A program made the translations under genes and the position numbers. Source: Sphingomonadales bacterium BRH_c3 (GTDB taxonomy: Bacteria > Pseudomonadota > Alphaproteobacteria > Sphingomonadales > Sphingomonadaceae). Taken from it: DNA of 36,571 bases. Each line of letters starts with the position of its first letter. Position 1 is the stretch's first letter. Positions 24,995 through 34,800 of the stretch are shown piece after piece. Under the pieces are notes generated by a model that ran no database searches, was not told the DNA's origin, and saw only the letters and a list, made by a program, of their open reading frames with translations. Where the stretch lies: contig LOET01000051.1 of the NCBI GenBank assembly GCA_001515985.1, positions 1 through 36,571 on the forward strand. Direction: 5' to 3'.

Positions 24995-26191
24995 ATGGAT
25001 GATCGCCAAACCCATCCGGTTACCGGCATTCTGATCGCGCTGGCAGCGGGTATTACGCTGATTGCGCTGGGCATCGACTTTTGGGTGGTGTTCGGGACCG
25101 TTCTGCTGTGGGTTGGGACGCTTTACCTGGCAGGTTCGCGCCCTCCGCCCTACACACCACCAGAGCGATCGGGTGCAATCTCACGCGAGAATATGGGCGA
25201 ATTGATCGAGCACTCGGCTACCCCATTGTTGCTGATTGAACGCGGCAAGGTCGCTGTTGCAAACAGGGCCGCCAAGCGAGTGCTAGGTGATCATATCGTG
25301 GGACAGGATACGCGCATGGCATTTCGCCAGCCCGAAGCGGTCAAATTGCTTGGCAAAAGTCGCAGCGGTTCCGCTATTGTCAGGGGGCTCGTCAGGCGAC
25401 GCGACATCTGGCGCATAAACCGGCAGATGATCGGCCCGGAACTCTCGGCCCTTGAGCTCGTCAGTCTTACTGCCGAGGCTGATATCAGCCGCGCACACAC
25501 CGATTTTGTCGCCAATGCCAGTCATGAACTGCGCACTCCGCTGGCATCGATCATCGGTTATGTGGAAACGCTGCGTGAAGACGATTCCGGGCTCGACACG
25601 CAAACCGTACAAAAATTTCTCGATACGATCCTGCGCGAGGCCAAGCGATTGCAATCTCTTGTCAGCGATCTGATGTCACTCTCGCGGATCGAAGCGGAAA
25701 AGCATGATCAGCCGACCGAAGTCATCGAACTGGCCCAACTGATCGAGCGCGCAGCCCGTGATGCAGCCGGAAATGAACGGGTCGATCGGCTTCGCTTCAA
25801 CACCGATCCTACCGTGCATATCCGCGGCGACGCGCAACAGATCGAACAGTTGATGCGCAACCTCGTGGACAATGCGCTTAAATATGGCAGCCCGGGCACG
25901 CCGGTGAGTGTCGAGCTGAACCGTACGACTGATGGCCAGGCACAACTGATCGTTTCGGATCAGGGTGAAGGAATCGCGCCTGAACACCTGCCGCATCTCA
26001 CGCGCCGCTTTTACCGTACCGACCCGGGGCGCAGCCGTGCCTCTGGCGGAACCGGGCTTGGCCTGGCAATTGTCAAACACATTGTTGAGCGTCATCGTGG
26101 CCGGCTCGACATCGAGAGCAAGCCTGGCGAAGGAACGGTGGTAATGGTCCGTATTCCAGCGGCATCCAGCGATGCCGACGAAATGTCATGA
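24995..26191 (+). CDS. phoR: Phosphate-regulon sensor histidine kinase PhoR
   Basis: PhoR senses phosphate status through PstSCAB/PhoU and phosphorylates PhoB. The 398-residue protein has two close N-terminal membrane helices (VTGILIALAAGITLIALGI and FWVVFGTVLLWVGTLYLAG), a PAS-like segment (about residues 65-150), the HisKA dimerisation helix with FVANASHELRTPLASIIGY (phospho-accepting His about 177), and the ATPase domain with the N-box LMRNLVDNALKYGS, the G1 box VSDQGEGIAPEHLP and the G2 box GGTGLGLAIVKHI. I chose ATG 24995; a TTG at 24944 in the same frame adds 17 residues and lies near the tRNA. The stop codon at 26189-26191 lies inside a candidate Pho box that precedes pstC. Gene order phoR-pstCAB-phoU-phoB supports the assignment. 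Confidence 0.94.
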   Translation: MDDRQTHPVTGILIALAAGITLIALGIDFWVVFGTVLLWVGTLYLAGSRPPPYTPPERSGAISRENMGELIEHSATPLLLIERGKVAVANRAAKRVLGDHIVGQDTRMAFRQPEAVKLLGKSRSGSAIVRGLVRRRDIWRINRQMIGPELSALELVSLTAEADISRAHTDFVANASHELRTPLASIIGYVETLREDDSGLDTQTVQKFLDTILREAKRLQSLVSDLMSLSRIEAEKHDQPTEVIELAQLIERAARDAAGNERVDRLRFNTDPTVHIRGDAQQIEQLMRNLVDNALKYGSPGTPVSVELNRTTDGQAQLIVSDQGEGIAPEHLPHLTRRFYRTDPGRSRASGGTGLGLAIVKHIVERHRGRLDIESKPGEGTVVMVRIPAASSDADEMS

Positions 26192-26200
26192 AAATGTCTT
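26183..26200 (+). promoter_or_regulatory. Candidate Pho box upstream of pstC
   Basis: Two direct repeats ATGTCAT (26183-26189) and ATGTCTT (26194-26200) are separated by GAAA, giving the 7-4-7 layout and 11-base period of a PhoB site (consensus CTGTCAT). A T-rich stretch follows. The box overlaps the last codons and the stop of phoR and lies 166 bases before the pstC start. PhoB activation of pst genes is established in other proteobacteria; binding here is inferred. Confidence 0.65.
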
Positions 26201-26365
26201 TTTTCTTTAACATTGCGGTTGCAAGCGAACTCAAAATTCGTTCAACCACGCCAACTGGAGCGGTTCTACCCCAAACTGAAACACACGCGGCTTAAACGCA
26301 AAGACCGGCTTTGATGCGCCAGCCGGGCAAGAACGAATGCAAGCACAGGTCCCAGCAGCACACCA

Positions 26366-27751
26366 ATGACATCGATTACCCTGCTCTTGATTGCTTTTGG
26401 CCTGGCGCTTGCCGGATGGCTGGCGGCGCGTGCGCGCGCCTGGAGTTTTCAGCGCGACTCCGGCGTCCGGCGGCTGGCGGCGCGCCCCAATTACCACGCC
26501 TGGTATGTGGCGCTTTGGATCGCTGTTCCATTGCTTGCCTTTACGGTGTTTTGGTCACTGATCGAGCCGCAACTGATCCTGCGCAGTGTGCTTGCCACTC
26601 CAGCAGCGCAGAGCCTGCCCGAATTCGGTTTCGAGCGCGAATCCCTCCTGGCCGAAGCGCGTGCAGCCGCCGCAGGAAGCAACGCTGCCTTGTTCAACCC
26701 GGGTGCCGAAGCGTTTGTTGGACCCTATAGCGAGGCGATCCAGAAATACCGGCTGATAGGGATTGCGATTGCAGCCGCCATCGCTCTTGCGACAGGCGCG
26801 TTTGCCTTCCTGCGCGTAAAGCCCGATTTTACCGCTCGCACACGGGTAGAACGAACAGTGATGATCGTGCTGCTGCTGGCATCGCTTGTCGCCATTCTGA
26901 CAACGTTTGGCATCTTTATCAGCCTGGTGTTTGAAACGGTGCGATTCTTTGGAATGGTTTCGCCGATTGATTTTCTCTTCGGCACATTCTGGGGGCCGGA
27001 CCCGATGAGCAATCCGGAAAATCCGGATCCTACACGATACGGCGCTATCCCGCTGTTCTGGGGCACGATTTATATCGGTGCAATCATCGCCATGATCGTT
27101 GCTATCCCGCTCGGATTGATGAGTGCGATTTACCTCACACAATACGCCGATCCACGCCTGCGGGCCTGGCTCAAGCCCGCGCTCGAAATTCTCGCGGGCG
27201 TGCCCACCGTGGTCTATGGCTATTTTGCTGCACTCACAGTTGCCCCAGCGATCCGCGACGCAGCCATGGCAGTGGGCATCAGCAACGCGTCAAGCGAGAG
27301 CGCGCTTGCTGCCGGCGTGGTCATGGGGGTGATGATCATTCCCTTCGTTTCGTCGATGGCGGATGACAGCATCGCTGCCGTGCCAGGCGCCATGCGCGAC
27401 GGCAGCCTGGCACTCGGCGCGACTACTTCGGAAACGATCCGCCGCGTGATTGTGCCCGCCGCCCTGCCCGGCATTGTTGGCGGCGTTATGTTGGCGATCA
27501 GCCGCGCGATCGGTGAAACCATGATCGTAGTTATGGCCGCAGGCGCCGCCGCCAACCTCACCGCCAATCCGCTGGAAGCAATGACCACGGTAACATTCCA
27601 GATCGTTGCGATGCTCACCGGCGAAGGCAGTTTCGACCATCCTGCCACGCTTAGCGCTTTTGCCCTGGGCCTGGTCCTGTTCCTCGTGACGCTGGGGCTT
27701 AACTTTATCGCCCTGCGTGTCGTCAAGCGGTTCCGCGAAGCCTATGAGTAA
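26366..27751 (+). CDS. pstC: Phosphate ABC transporter permease PstC
   Basis: PstC is one of the two inner-membrane channel subunits of the high-affinity phosphate importer. The 461-residue protein is longer than the E. coli protein because of an N-terminal extension with two extra helices and an intervening loop of about 80 residues, as in other alphaproteobacteria. The permease core follows: FLFGTFWGPDP, PLFWGTIYIGAIIAMIVAIP, YLTQYADPRLRAWLKPALEI, LAGVPTVVYGYFAALTVAP, and the ABC-coupling EAA-type loop around MRDGSLALGATTSETIRRVI with ALPGIVGGVMLAISRAIGET. ATG 26366 has no strong ribosome-binding site. It overlaps pstA by 8 bp. A Pho box lies in the leader. pstS, the binding protein, is not present before it. 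Confidence 0.93.
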   Translation: MTSITLLLIAFGLALAGWLAARARAWSFQRDSGVRRLAARPNYHAWYVALWIAVPLLAFTVFWSLIEPQLILRSVLATPAAQSLPEFGFERESLLAEARAAAAGSNAALFNPGAEAFVGPYSEAIQKYRLIGIAIAAAIALATGAFAFLRVKPDFTARTRVERTVMIVLLLASLVAILTTFGIFISLVFETVRFFGMVSPIDFLFGTFWGPDPMSNPENPDPTRYGAIPLFWGTIYIGAIIAMIVAIPLGLMSAIYLTQYADPRLRAWLKPALEILAGVPTVVYGYFAALTVAPAIRDAAMAVGISNASSESALAAGVVMGVMIIPFVSSMADDSIAAVPGAMRDGSLALGATTSETIRRVIVPAALPGIVGGVMLAISRAIGETMIVVMAAGAAANLTANPLEAMTTVTFQIVAMLTGEGSFDHPATLSAFALGLVLFLVTLGLNFIALRVVKRFREAYE

Positions 27752-29012
27752 CGCCCCCACCAACCAGGAAGACTTCGCGCCCACCCGCAGCGAGGTGTTC
27801 CACAAGCGGCTCCAGAAGCGCTATGCTGCCGAACGTCGATTCAAGCTGGCCGGGCTCAGCGCGGTGCTGATATCGGTGGCGGTATTGATCTTCCTGCTCG
27901 GCAATATGACATACAACGGCCTGGGCGGTTTCCAGCGGGCCGAGCTCGAAGTAACAATCGATTTTCCCGCTTCCGGCATTTCGGGAGATGCCAGCACGCT
28001 GAACAAGGATGGCGGGCTTCAGACGCTGCAATCTCAGGGCCTGGCTGACGTAGTGGCATTTTATGCCGAGCAATCGCTCGGCAGCGAGGCTGCAAGCGGC
28101 CTCAGTAACGAGGCCTGGCGCGATGTTGCCGATCAACTGATAAAGAATCCACAACTGCTTCGGGGCACCCATACCTTCAGCCTGCCCGCCAACAACAATC
28201 TCGCCTCAGGCCTCAACAACGAAGGCTCGGCCGAAATGCAGGCGCTGGCCGACAGGCTTGAGGCTGATGGCAAGCTGGCGAACAAATTTGACCCTGGATT
28301 TTTAAGCCGTGCCGATGCCACCAGCCCGCAAAATGTGGGTATCTGGGGTGCGCTCAAGGGCTCAATTCTCACTATGATTGTCACCTTGCTGCTGGCGTTT
28401 CCCATCGGCGTTCTGGCGGCCCTTTATCTTGAGGAATATGCCCCCAAGAACCGATGGACCGATGTGATCGAAGTATCGATCAACAATCTTGCAGCAGTGC
28501 CTTCGATCATCTTCGGCCTGCTCGGCCTGGCAGTGTTCCTGTGGATATTTCCAAATTATCGCTCGGCTCCGCTTATTGGCGGTATGACGCTGGCCCTGAT
28601 GACCATGCCGGTGATCGTGATTTCAGGCCGAAATGCGATCAAGGCTGTTCCACCATCTATCCGCGACGGCGCGCTGGCGATCGGAGCTTCCCCGATACAG
28701 GTGGTGTTCCATCATGTGCTGCCGCTCGCATTGCCGGGCATCCTGACCGGCACCATTATCGGCATGGCACGTGCACTGGGCGAAACCGCGCCGCTGCTGA
28801 TGATCGGTATGCGCGCGTTTGTCGCCAGTGCGCCAGAGGGCTTCACATCGCCTGCCACCGTGTTGCCAGTTCAGATCTTCCTATGGTCTGACGAGGTCAA
28901 CCGCGGTTTTGTCGAGCGCACCAGCGCGGCAATCATTATCCTCCTGCTGTTCCTCTTGCTAATGAACGGCCTCGCGATCTACCTCCGCAACAAATTCGAG
29001 AAGAAGTGGTGA
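27744..29012 (+). CDS. pstA: Phosphate ABC transporter permease PstA (with N-terminal DUF3333 domain)
   Basis: PstA forms the channel together with PstC. The 422-residue protein starts with a DUF3333-type region ([20 protein letters not shown], one membrane helix, then a periplasmic segment of about 150 residues), an addition found in alphaproteobacterial PstA. The permease core contains [60 protein letters not shown], and the EAA-type loop [20 protein letters not shown] followed by [23 protein letters not shown] 27744 was chosen because it lies within the pstC stop region (8-bp overlap) and homologues start near there. Its stop overlaps the pstB start. It is part of the pst operon. Confidence 0.94.
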   Translation: MSNAPTNQEDFAPTRSEVFHKRLQKRYAAERRFKLAGLSAVLISVAVLIFLLGNMTYNGLGGFQRAELEVTIDFPASGISGDASTLNKDGGLQTLQSQGLADVVAFYAEQSLGSEAASGLSNEAWRDVADQLIKNPQLLRGTHTFSLPANNNLASGLNNEGSAEMQALADRLEADGKLANKFDPGFLSRADATSPQNVGIWGALKGSILTMIVTLLLAFPIGVLAALYLEEYAPKNRWTDVIEVSINNLAAVPSIIFGLLGLAVFLWIFPNYRSAPLIGGMTLALMTMPVIVISGRNAIKAVPPSIRDGALAIGASPIQVVFHHVLPLALPGILTGTIIGMARALGETAPLLMIGMRAFVASAPEGFTSPATVLPVQIFLWSDEVNRGFVERTSAAIIILLLFLLLMNGLAIYLRNKFEKKW

Positions 29013-29797
29013 CAGCAATCCATCCCGGACTAGAGATCGTCAATCCCAAGATGCGTGCACAAGACGTGTCGGTTTTCTATGGCGACAAACAGGCGATCGA
29101 CAATGTTTCGATCGACATTCCCGCACGCCATGTCACGGCTTTTATCGGCCCCTCGGGGTGCGGCAAATCGACCTTCCTGCGCGCGCTCAACCGGATGAAT
29201 GACACCATCCCCACTGCTCGCGTGGAAGGCACCATCGAACTTGATGGTGAGGACATTTACCGCTCTGGTATGGACGTGGTGCAGCTGCGCGCCCGCGTGG
29301 GCATGGTGTTCCAGAAGCCCAACCCATTTCCCAAGTCGATCTTTGAAAATATCGCCTACGGGCCTCGTATTCACGGCCTGGCAGAAGCCAAGGATGAACT
29401 TGAGGAGGTGGTCGAGAAATCGCTCACGCGCGCCGGTCTGTGGGAAGAAGTGAAGGACCGGCTGCAAGACAGCGGGACAGCGCTGTCAGGCGGACAGCAG
29501 CAACGCCTCTGCATCGCACGGGCGATCGCCGTAGATCCCGAAGTTATTCTGATGGACGAGCCATGCTCAGCGCTTGACCCGATCGCCACTGCAAAGATCG
29601 AAGAACTGATCGCCGAGCTGACTGATCGCTATGCCATCGTGATCGTGACTCACTCGATGCAGCAGGCCGCGCGAGTATCGCAGCGCACAGCCTTCTTTCA
29701 CCTTGGCAAGGTTGTCGAATACGGTCAGACTTCCGACATATTCACCAATCCGATCGAAGAACGGACCAAGGACTACATCACAGGACGGTACGGATAA
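29006..29797 (+). CDS. pstB: Phosphate ABC transporter ATP-binding protein PstB
   Basis: PstB powers phosphate import by ATP hydrolysis at the cytoplasmic face of PstCA. The 263-residue protein has Walker [10 protein letters not shown] (about residues 49-57), the Q-loop [20 protein letters not shown], the ABC signature [16 protein letters not shown], Walker [14 protein letters not shown] and the switch histidine in [10 protein letters not shown]. All catalytic residues are intact. Two adjacent GTG codons, 29006 and 29009, can start it; the second overlaps the pstA stop as GTGA, a typical coupling arrangement. Its stop overlaps the phoU start by one base (TAATG). Confidence 0.97.
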   Translation: MVTAIHPGLEIVNPKMRAQDVSVFYGDKQAIDNVSIDIPARHVTAFIGPSGCGKSTFLRALNRMNDTIPTARVEGTIELDGEDIYRSGMDVVQLRARVGMVFQKPNPFPKSIFENIAYGPRIHGLAEAKDELEEVVEKSLTRAGLWEEVKDRLQDSGTALSGGQQQRLCIARAIAVDPEVILMDEPCSALDPIATAKIEELIAELTDRYAIVIVTHSMQQAARVSQRTAFFHLGKVVEYGQTSDIFTNPIEERTKDYITGRYG

Positions 29798-30465
29798 TGG
29801 CCGAGCACACAGTCAAGGCATTCGACGAAGACATTACCCGCTTGCGGGGGTTGATCGCGGAGATGGGTGGCCTTGCAGAGGTCGCTCTGCAAGAGGCACT
29901 CGATGCGCTGGTGCGCGGCGACGAAGATCTTGGCAGCCAGATCGTGGCACGCGACAAGAAAATCGATGCGCTGGAAATGGAAGTCGACAAACTCGCCGTG
30001 CGGGTGATCGCGCTGCGCGCGCCGATGGCTGATGATTTGCGCGAAGTGATCGCCGCATTGAAGATTGCCGGAGTGGTTGAGCGGATCGGCGATTATTCGA
30101 AAAACATTGCCAAGCGTGTGGGTGCGATCGAGGATCGCAAGCGCTTCGAACCTCTAACCCTGCTGCCTGCAATGGGTGAGCTTGCCGCCGAAATGGTGCA
30201 TGACGTGCTCACCGCCTATGCCGCGCGTGACCCCGAACTTGCACGCGAAGTTATCGCCGCCGACAACAAGGTCGATGCATTTTATGACAGCATTTTTCGT
30301 AATCTTGTCAGCCATATGGTCGAGAATCCTTCGACCATTTCGAGTGCCGCTCAACTGCTGTTTGTCGCCCGCAATATCGAACGGATAGGCGACCATGCGA
30401 CCAACGTGGCCGAGATGGTGCATTTTGCAGCAACGGGTACTTATCCGCCCGATCATGACGATTGA
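29797..30465 (+). CDS. phoU: Phosphate-signalling regulator PhoU
   Basis: PhoU is a cytoplasmic helical protein that connects the Pst transporter to PhoR and silences the regulon when phosphate is plentiful. The 222-residue length is usual. It has the two three-helix repeats of the family, with VKAFDEDITRLRGLIAEMGG at the start, RGDEDLGSQIVARDKKIDAL, the conserved metal-contact type segments IAGVVERIGDYSKNIAKRV and RNIERIGDHATNVAEMV at the end of each repeat. The ATG at 29797 overlaps the last base of the pstB stop. Its own stop codon lies within a candidate Pho box for phoB. Confidence 0.96.
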   Translation: MAEHTVKAFDEDITRLRGLIAEMGGLAEVALQEALDALVRGDEDLGSQIVARDKKIDALEMEVDKLAVRVIALRAPMADDLREVIAALKIAGVVERIGDYSKNIAKRVGAIEDRKRFEPLTLLPAMGELAAEMVHDVLTAYAARDPELAREVIAADNKVDAFYDSIFRNLVSHMVENPSTISSAAQLLFVARNIERIGDHATNVAEMVHFAATGTYPPDHDD

Positions 30466-30490
30466 CATCAATCTGTCTTGAAAGTGACAT
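30462..30490 (+). promoter_or_regulatory. Candidate triple-repeat Pho box upstream of phoB
   Basis: Three 7-base units with 4-base spacers, TTGACAT (30462-30468), CTGTCTT (30473-30479) and GTGACAT (30484-30490), keep an 11-base period and match CTGTCAT at 5, 6 and 5 of 7 positions. A -10-like TGTAGT (30502-30507) follows at 11 bases, the expected spacing for a PhoB-activated promoter. The first unit overlaps the phoU stop. This suggests that phoB is also transcribed from its own autoregulated promoter. Confidence 0.55.
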
Positions 30491-30533
30491 AGGGGCGGAA
30501 TTGTAGTCGCGCATCATAGGAGCGAAGCGCACA

Positions 30534-31223
30534 ATGTCCGCTGCCAAACTGCTGCTTGTCGAAGATGATCCAGCCCTGTCGGAATTGCTCGAATATCGCT
30601 TTTCCAACGAAGGCTATGACGTGCGCTGCACCGCCGATGGCGACGAGGCACTGATACTGGCCGCAGAAGAACTGCCTGACCTGATTATTCTTGACTGGAT
30701 GATCGAAGGCACCAGCGGCATCGAGGTGTGCCGCCGCTTGCGGCGTGAAAAGCATACAGCGCATGTTCCGATCATCATGTTGACCGCCCGCGAGGCCGAG
30801 GATGATAGGGTGCGCGGCCTTGAAACCGGGGCTGACGATTACCTCACCAAGCCGTTCAGCCCGCGCGAATTGCTCGCCCGTGTTTCCGCTGTGATGCGCC
30901 GCATCCGCCCCGTTCTGGCGGGCGAGACGATCAGCGTTGGCGACCTCAAGCTCGATCCGGTGGCGCACAAGGTGCAGCGGCGCGGCAAGGATCTGAAGCT
31001 CGGCCCAACCGAATACCGTCTGCTCAAGTTCTTCATGGAAAGCCCGGGCCGGGTCTTCAGCCGCGGGCAATTGCTCGACGGTGTATGGGGTACTGGCAGC
31101 GATATAGAGCTACGCACGGTAGACGTGCATATCCGCCGTTTGCGCAAGGCGATCGAGATTGACAGCGCGAAAGACCCGGTGCGGACGGTGCGTTCGGCGG
31201 GTTACGCGCTCGAAGCGGTCTAG
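30534..31223 (+). CDS. phoB: Phosphate-regulon response regulator PhoB
   Basis: PhoB is the DNA-binding response regulator activated by PhoR. The 229-residue protein has a receiver domain (LLLVEDDPALSELLEYRFSN, phospho-accepting Asp54 in LILDWMIEG, conserved Thr in PIIMLTARE, Lys in DDYLTKPFSPREL) and an OmpR-type winged-helix domain (LGPTEYRLLKFFMESPGRVF, SRGQLLDGVWGTGSDIELRT, VDVHIRRLRKAIE). The ATG at 30534 has AGGAG upstream at a rather long spacing of 11 bases. A triple-repeat Pho box and -10 element lie just upstream. The 3' end meets the convergent LysE gene inside a CTAG tetranucleotide that provides both stop codons. Confidence 0.97.
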   Translation: MSAAKLLLVEDDPALSELLEYRFSNEGYDVRCTADGDEALILAAEELPDLIILDWMIEGTSGIEVCRRLRREKHTAHVPIIMLTAREAEDDRVRGLETGADDYLTKPFSPRELLARVSAVMRRIRPVLAGETISVGDLKLDPVAHKVQRRGKDLKLGPTEYRLLKFFMESPGRVFSRGQLLDGVWGTGSDIELRTVDVHIRRLRKAIEIDSAKDPVRTVRSAGYALEAV

Positions 31224-31867
31224 ATCAGGTCCGCGGGCGCGCTTCCCAGCAAATCCGCCAGGATCAGCGCGCCAATCAACAGGAATACTGCCCCGATTCC
31301 GCGATCGATCCAGCGTCGTGTGTCTGGACGATCCAGAATGCGCGCGAGTTGGCGCCCGGCAAATATGTAAAGCGCGCCCACGATCAGGTCGATGACAAGT
31401 GCCACTATGGCCAACAGGGCAATCTGCCACCCGATGGATTTGTCCGGATCGACAAAGGGCGGGATCAGGGCAACCATGTAGATCAGCGATTTGGGATTGC
31501 CGATCGCCACATAGATGCCGTCGCGAAAGGCATGGCGCGATGCCTTCTCCGTCGCGGCCATATGCCCCTCCTCAGCCTTGAAGGAGTGATGGACCGCCTT
31601 GATCCCGAGCCACATGAGATAGCCCACACCAGCCAGCGCAAGGACGTGGAAGGCGATCGGATATGCCTTGGCCAGCGTTCCCAGCCCGAGCGCCGCAAGC
31701 ACCCACCACACACCGTAACCGATCTGCATCCCCAGCAGGGCTGCCCAGCCAGAGCGCGTGCCGCGCCAGATTGCCTGCCCCATGACGAAGGTCATCGACA
31801 CGCCGGGAATGATGCTGGTCACCCCGGTTACGATGATGAATGCGAAGAGTTTTTCGGGATCGAGCAT
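31220..31867 (-). CDS. LysE/RhtB-family amino-acid exporter
   Basis: The 215-residue protein has about six predicted transmembrane helices and the family pattern: N-terminal FIIVTGVTSIIPGVSMTFVM with the conserved PG, GTRSGWAALLGMQIGYGVWW, LALAGVGYLMWLGIKAV and GIYVAIGNPKSLIYMVALIP. Family members export amino acids such as homoserine, threonine or lysine, or related metabolites; the substrate cannot be told. No ribosome-binding site is visible before ATG 31867. It converges on phoB with a 4-bp overlap and is 24 bases downstream of dnaE2 on the same strand, so it could be reached by dnaE2 transcription, without an evident functional link. Confidence 0.9.
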   Translation of the reverse strand: MLDPEKLFAFIIVTGVTSIIPGVSMTFVMGQAIWRGTRSGWAALLGMQIGYGVWWVLAALGLGTLAKAYPIAFHVLALAGVGYLMWLGIKAVHHSFKAEEGHMAATEKASRHAFRDGIYVAIGNPKSLIYMVALIPPFVDPDKSIGWQIALLAIVALVIDLIVGALYIFAGRQLARILDRPDTRRWIDRGIGAVFLLIGALILADLLGSAPADLI

Positions 31868-31891
31868 GGCGCACGCGCGCTAGCTACAGGA

Positions 31892-34800
31892 TCAATGGAA
31901 GTCACGCGATTTGGGCAGTATCCGCAAATTGCGCGGGTGCCCGCGGCCGGATGAAGGCCGCTCGTCGATAAGATCGCGTGGTCTGGTCATCGGCGGTTGG
32001 CGCCCGGCTAGCGGGCTGGTGACATGATCGGCGTGCGCGATAGGCGAAGCCAGCAAATCGTCAGCCAGGCCGTAAAGCGCATCGGTCCCATCGGTCAGGC
32101 GCTGCGCGATCACATGGATCACCTCGTCATCATATTCGACCCGGCCGCGCACCTCCATCAACCGCGCGCCCATGATCACCTTGCGCTGCTTCTCCATCAG
32201 ATCAGGCCAGATCACCAGATTGACGACCCCTGTCTCGTCTTCCAGCGTGATGAAGCACACGCCCTTGGCCGATCCCGGGCGCTGGCGGATCAACACCAAC
32301 CCGGCGACCTGCACCATGGAGCGGAACTTGCGTTCCCTGAGGTCGCAGGCGCGTACAAAACCGCGTTCAGCAAGGCTGGCACGCAGAAAGGCCATCGGAT
32401 GCGCTTTCAGGCTAAGGCGCGTGGTCTGGTAATCGGCCACCACCTCTTCGCTCAATGGCATTTGCGGCAATCGCGTGCGCGCCTGTTCCGCACCCTCGTC
32501 ACGCTCGGCTGCCGCCTTGAACAGCGGCAAGTCAGGTGCGGCGATCAGGCTGCGGGCATCCCATAGCGCCTGCCGCCGCGATAGCCCAAGCGAGGTGAAG
32601 CAATCCGCGCTGGCAAGCCGTTCGATATGCGCCGGAGACAATCCCGCCCGCGCACGCAGATCGGCGATGTCGCGGAAAGGCCCGCCCGCCTCGCGGCTTG
32701 CCACCAGTGCGGCAGCGACATGTTCAGGCAGGCCGTCGATCTGCCTGAGGCCGAGGCGCAGGGCCAACGTGCCCGCCTTCTCCAGCGTGTTGTCCCACAT
32801 CGAATGGTTCACATCGGCAGGCAGCACTTGCACGCCGTGTTCGCGCGCGTCGCGCACAATCTGAGCCGGGGCATAGAAGCCCATCGGCTGCGAATTGAGC
32901 AGCGCGCAGGCGAAGGCAGCCGGGAAATGGCATTTGAGCCAGCTTGAGACATAGACCAGATGCGCGAAGCTTGCTGCGTGGCTTTCCGGGAAGCCATATT
33001 CGCCGAAGCCCTTGATCTGGTTGAAGCAGCGCATCGCAAAATCGGGATCGTAGCCACGCGCAACCATCCGCCCCACCATCATATCCTCCAGCTCATGCAC
33101 CATGCCCCGGCTGCGAAAGGTTGCCATTGCTTTTCTCAGCCGGTTGGCTTCGGCACCGGTGAATTTCGCGGCGTCGAGCGCGATCTTCATCGCCTGCTCC
33201 TGGAAAATCGGCACGCCAAGCGTGCGCGCGAGGATGCTGGAAAGCTCGTCAGGCGGACCGTGTTCGGGCGCCGGTGCCGGAATTTTCACCGCTTCCGCAC
33301 CGCGCCGCCGCTTGAGATAGGGGTGCACCATGTCCCCCTGGATCGGGCCGGGCCGGACAATCGCGACCTGGATCACCAGATCATAGAATTCGCGCGGTCG
33401 CAGCCGCGGCAGCATGTTCATCTGCGCCCGGCTTTCAACCTGGAACACGCCGAGCGAATCCCCACGCCGCAGCATGGCGTAAGTCTCCGGGTCTTCGCGC
33501 GGAACCGTGGCCAGTGTCAGCGCGCGGCCATGATGCACCTCCAGCAGGTCAAAGCATTTCCTGATGCAGGTGAGCATGCCCAACGCCAGCACATCGACCT
33601 TGAGAATGCCCAGCGCTTCGATGTCATCCTTGTCCCATTCGATGAAGCTGCGATCGGGCATGGCGCCATTACCGATCGGCACGGTTTCGGTAAGCGCGCC
33701 TTCTGTCAGGATAAATCCGCCGACATGTTGCGAAAGGTGACGCGGCATGCCGATCATCTGCTCGGCCAGCTTGATTACCCGCCTCAAGTGCGGATCACTG
33801 ATGTCCATGCCTGTCTCGGCGACGTGTTTTTCGCCGATCTCGCGCCCGTAACTGCCCCATATGGTACGCGCGAGCGCGCTGGTTACGTCCTCACTCAGCC
33901 CCATCGCCTTGCCCACTTCGCGGATTGCCATGCGCGGGCGGTAATGGATCACCGTCGCACATAGCCCTGCGCGGTGGCGACCATATCTGCGATAGATATA
34001 CTGGATCACCTCCTCGCGCCGCTCATGCTCGAAATCGACATCGATATCGGGCGGCTCCTTGCGCTCTTCCGAAATGAAGCGATCGAACAGCAGCTGGTGC
34101 TTGGCCGGATCGACGCTGGTAATCTCGAGGCAATAACACACCGCCGAATTGGCGGCACTGCCGCGCCCCTGGCACAGGATCGGCGGATCGACCGAGCGCG
34201 CGTAATCGACGATGCCCTTGATGGTGAGGAAATAGCGCGCGAGATCGAGCTTGGCGATCAACCCAAGCTCACGTTTCAATGTATTGTCGACGTTTTCGGG
34301 AATGCCTCCGGGATAGCGCCCCCTCGCCCCCTTCCAGGTTTCAGCTTCCAGATATTGCTGCGGCGTCATGCCGTCAGGGTAGATCTCTTCGGGGTATTCG
34401 TAGCGCAGCTCGTCGAGGCTGAAACGGCAGGCATCAGCCACCTTGCGCGCGGCAGCAATCGCATACGGCCAGCGCGCGAACAGGCGCTGCATTTCCGCGG
34501 GCGATTTGAGATGGCGTTCGGCATTGGCGGCAAGCAGGTGTCCTGCCTGCGCAACCGTGGTCTTGTGCCGGATCGCCGTCATCACATCGTGCAGCGGGCG
34601 CCTGTCAGGCGTGGCGTAATGCACGTCATTGGTGGCCAGCAGGGTGAGGCCGTTCGCTTTGGCTAGCGCATCGAGCCGGGTGATCCGCGCCACATCATCG
34701 CCGCGATAGAGATAGCTCGCGGCAAGGTGGCGCAGGGTGGGCAGCCCGGCCACAAAATGCGGCAACAGATCGATGAATTGCCCTGAAACCGTCTCTGGCA

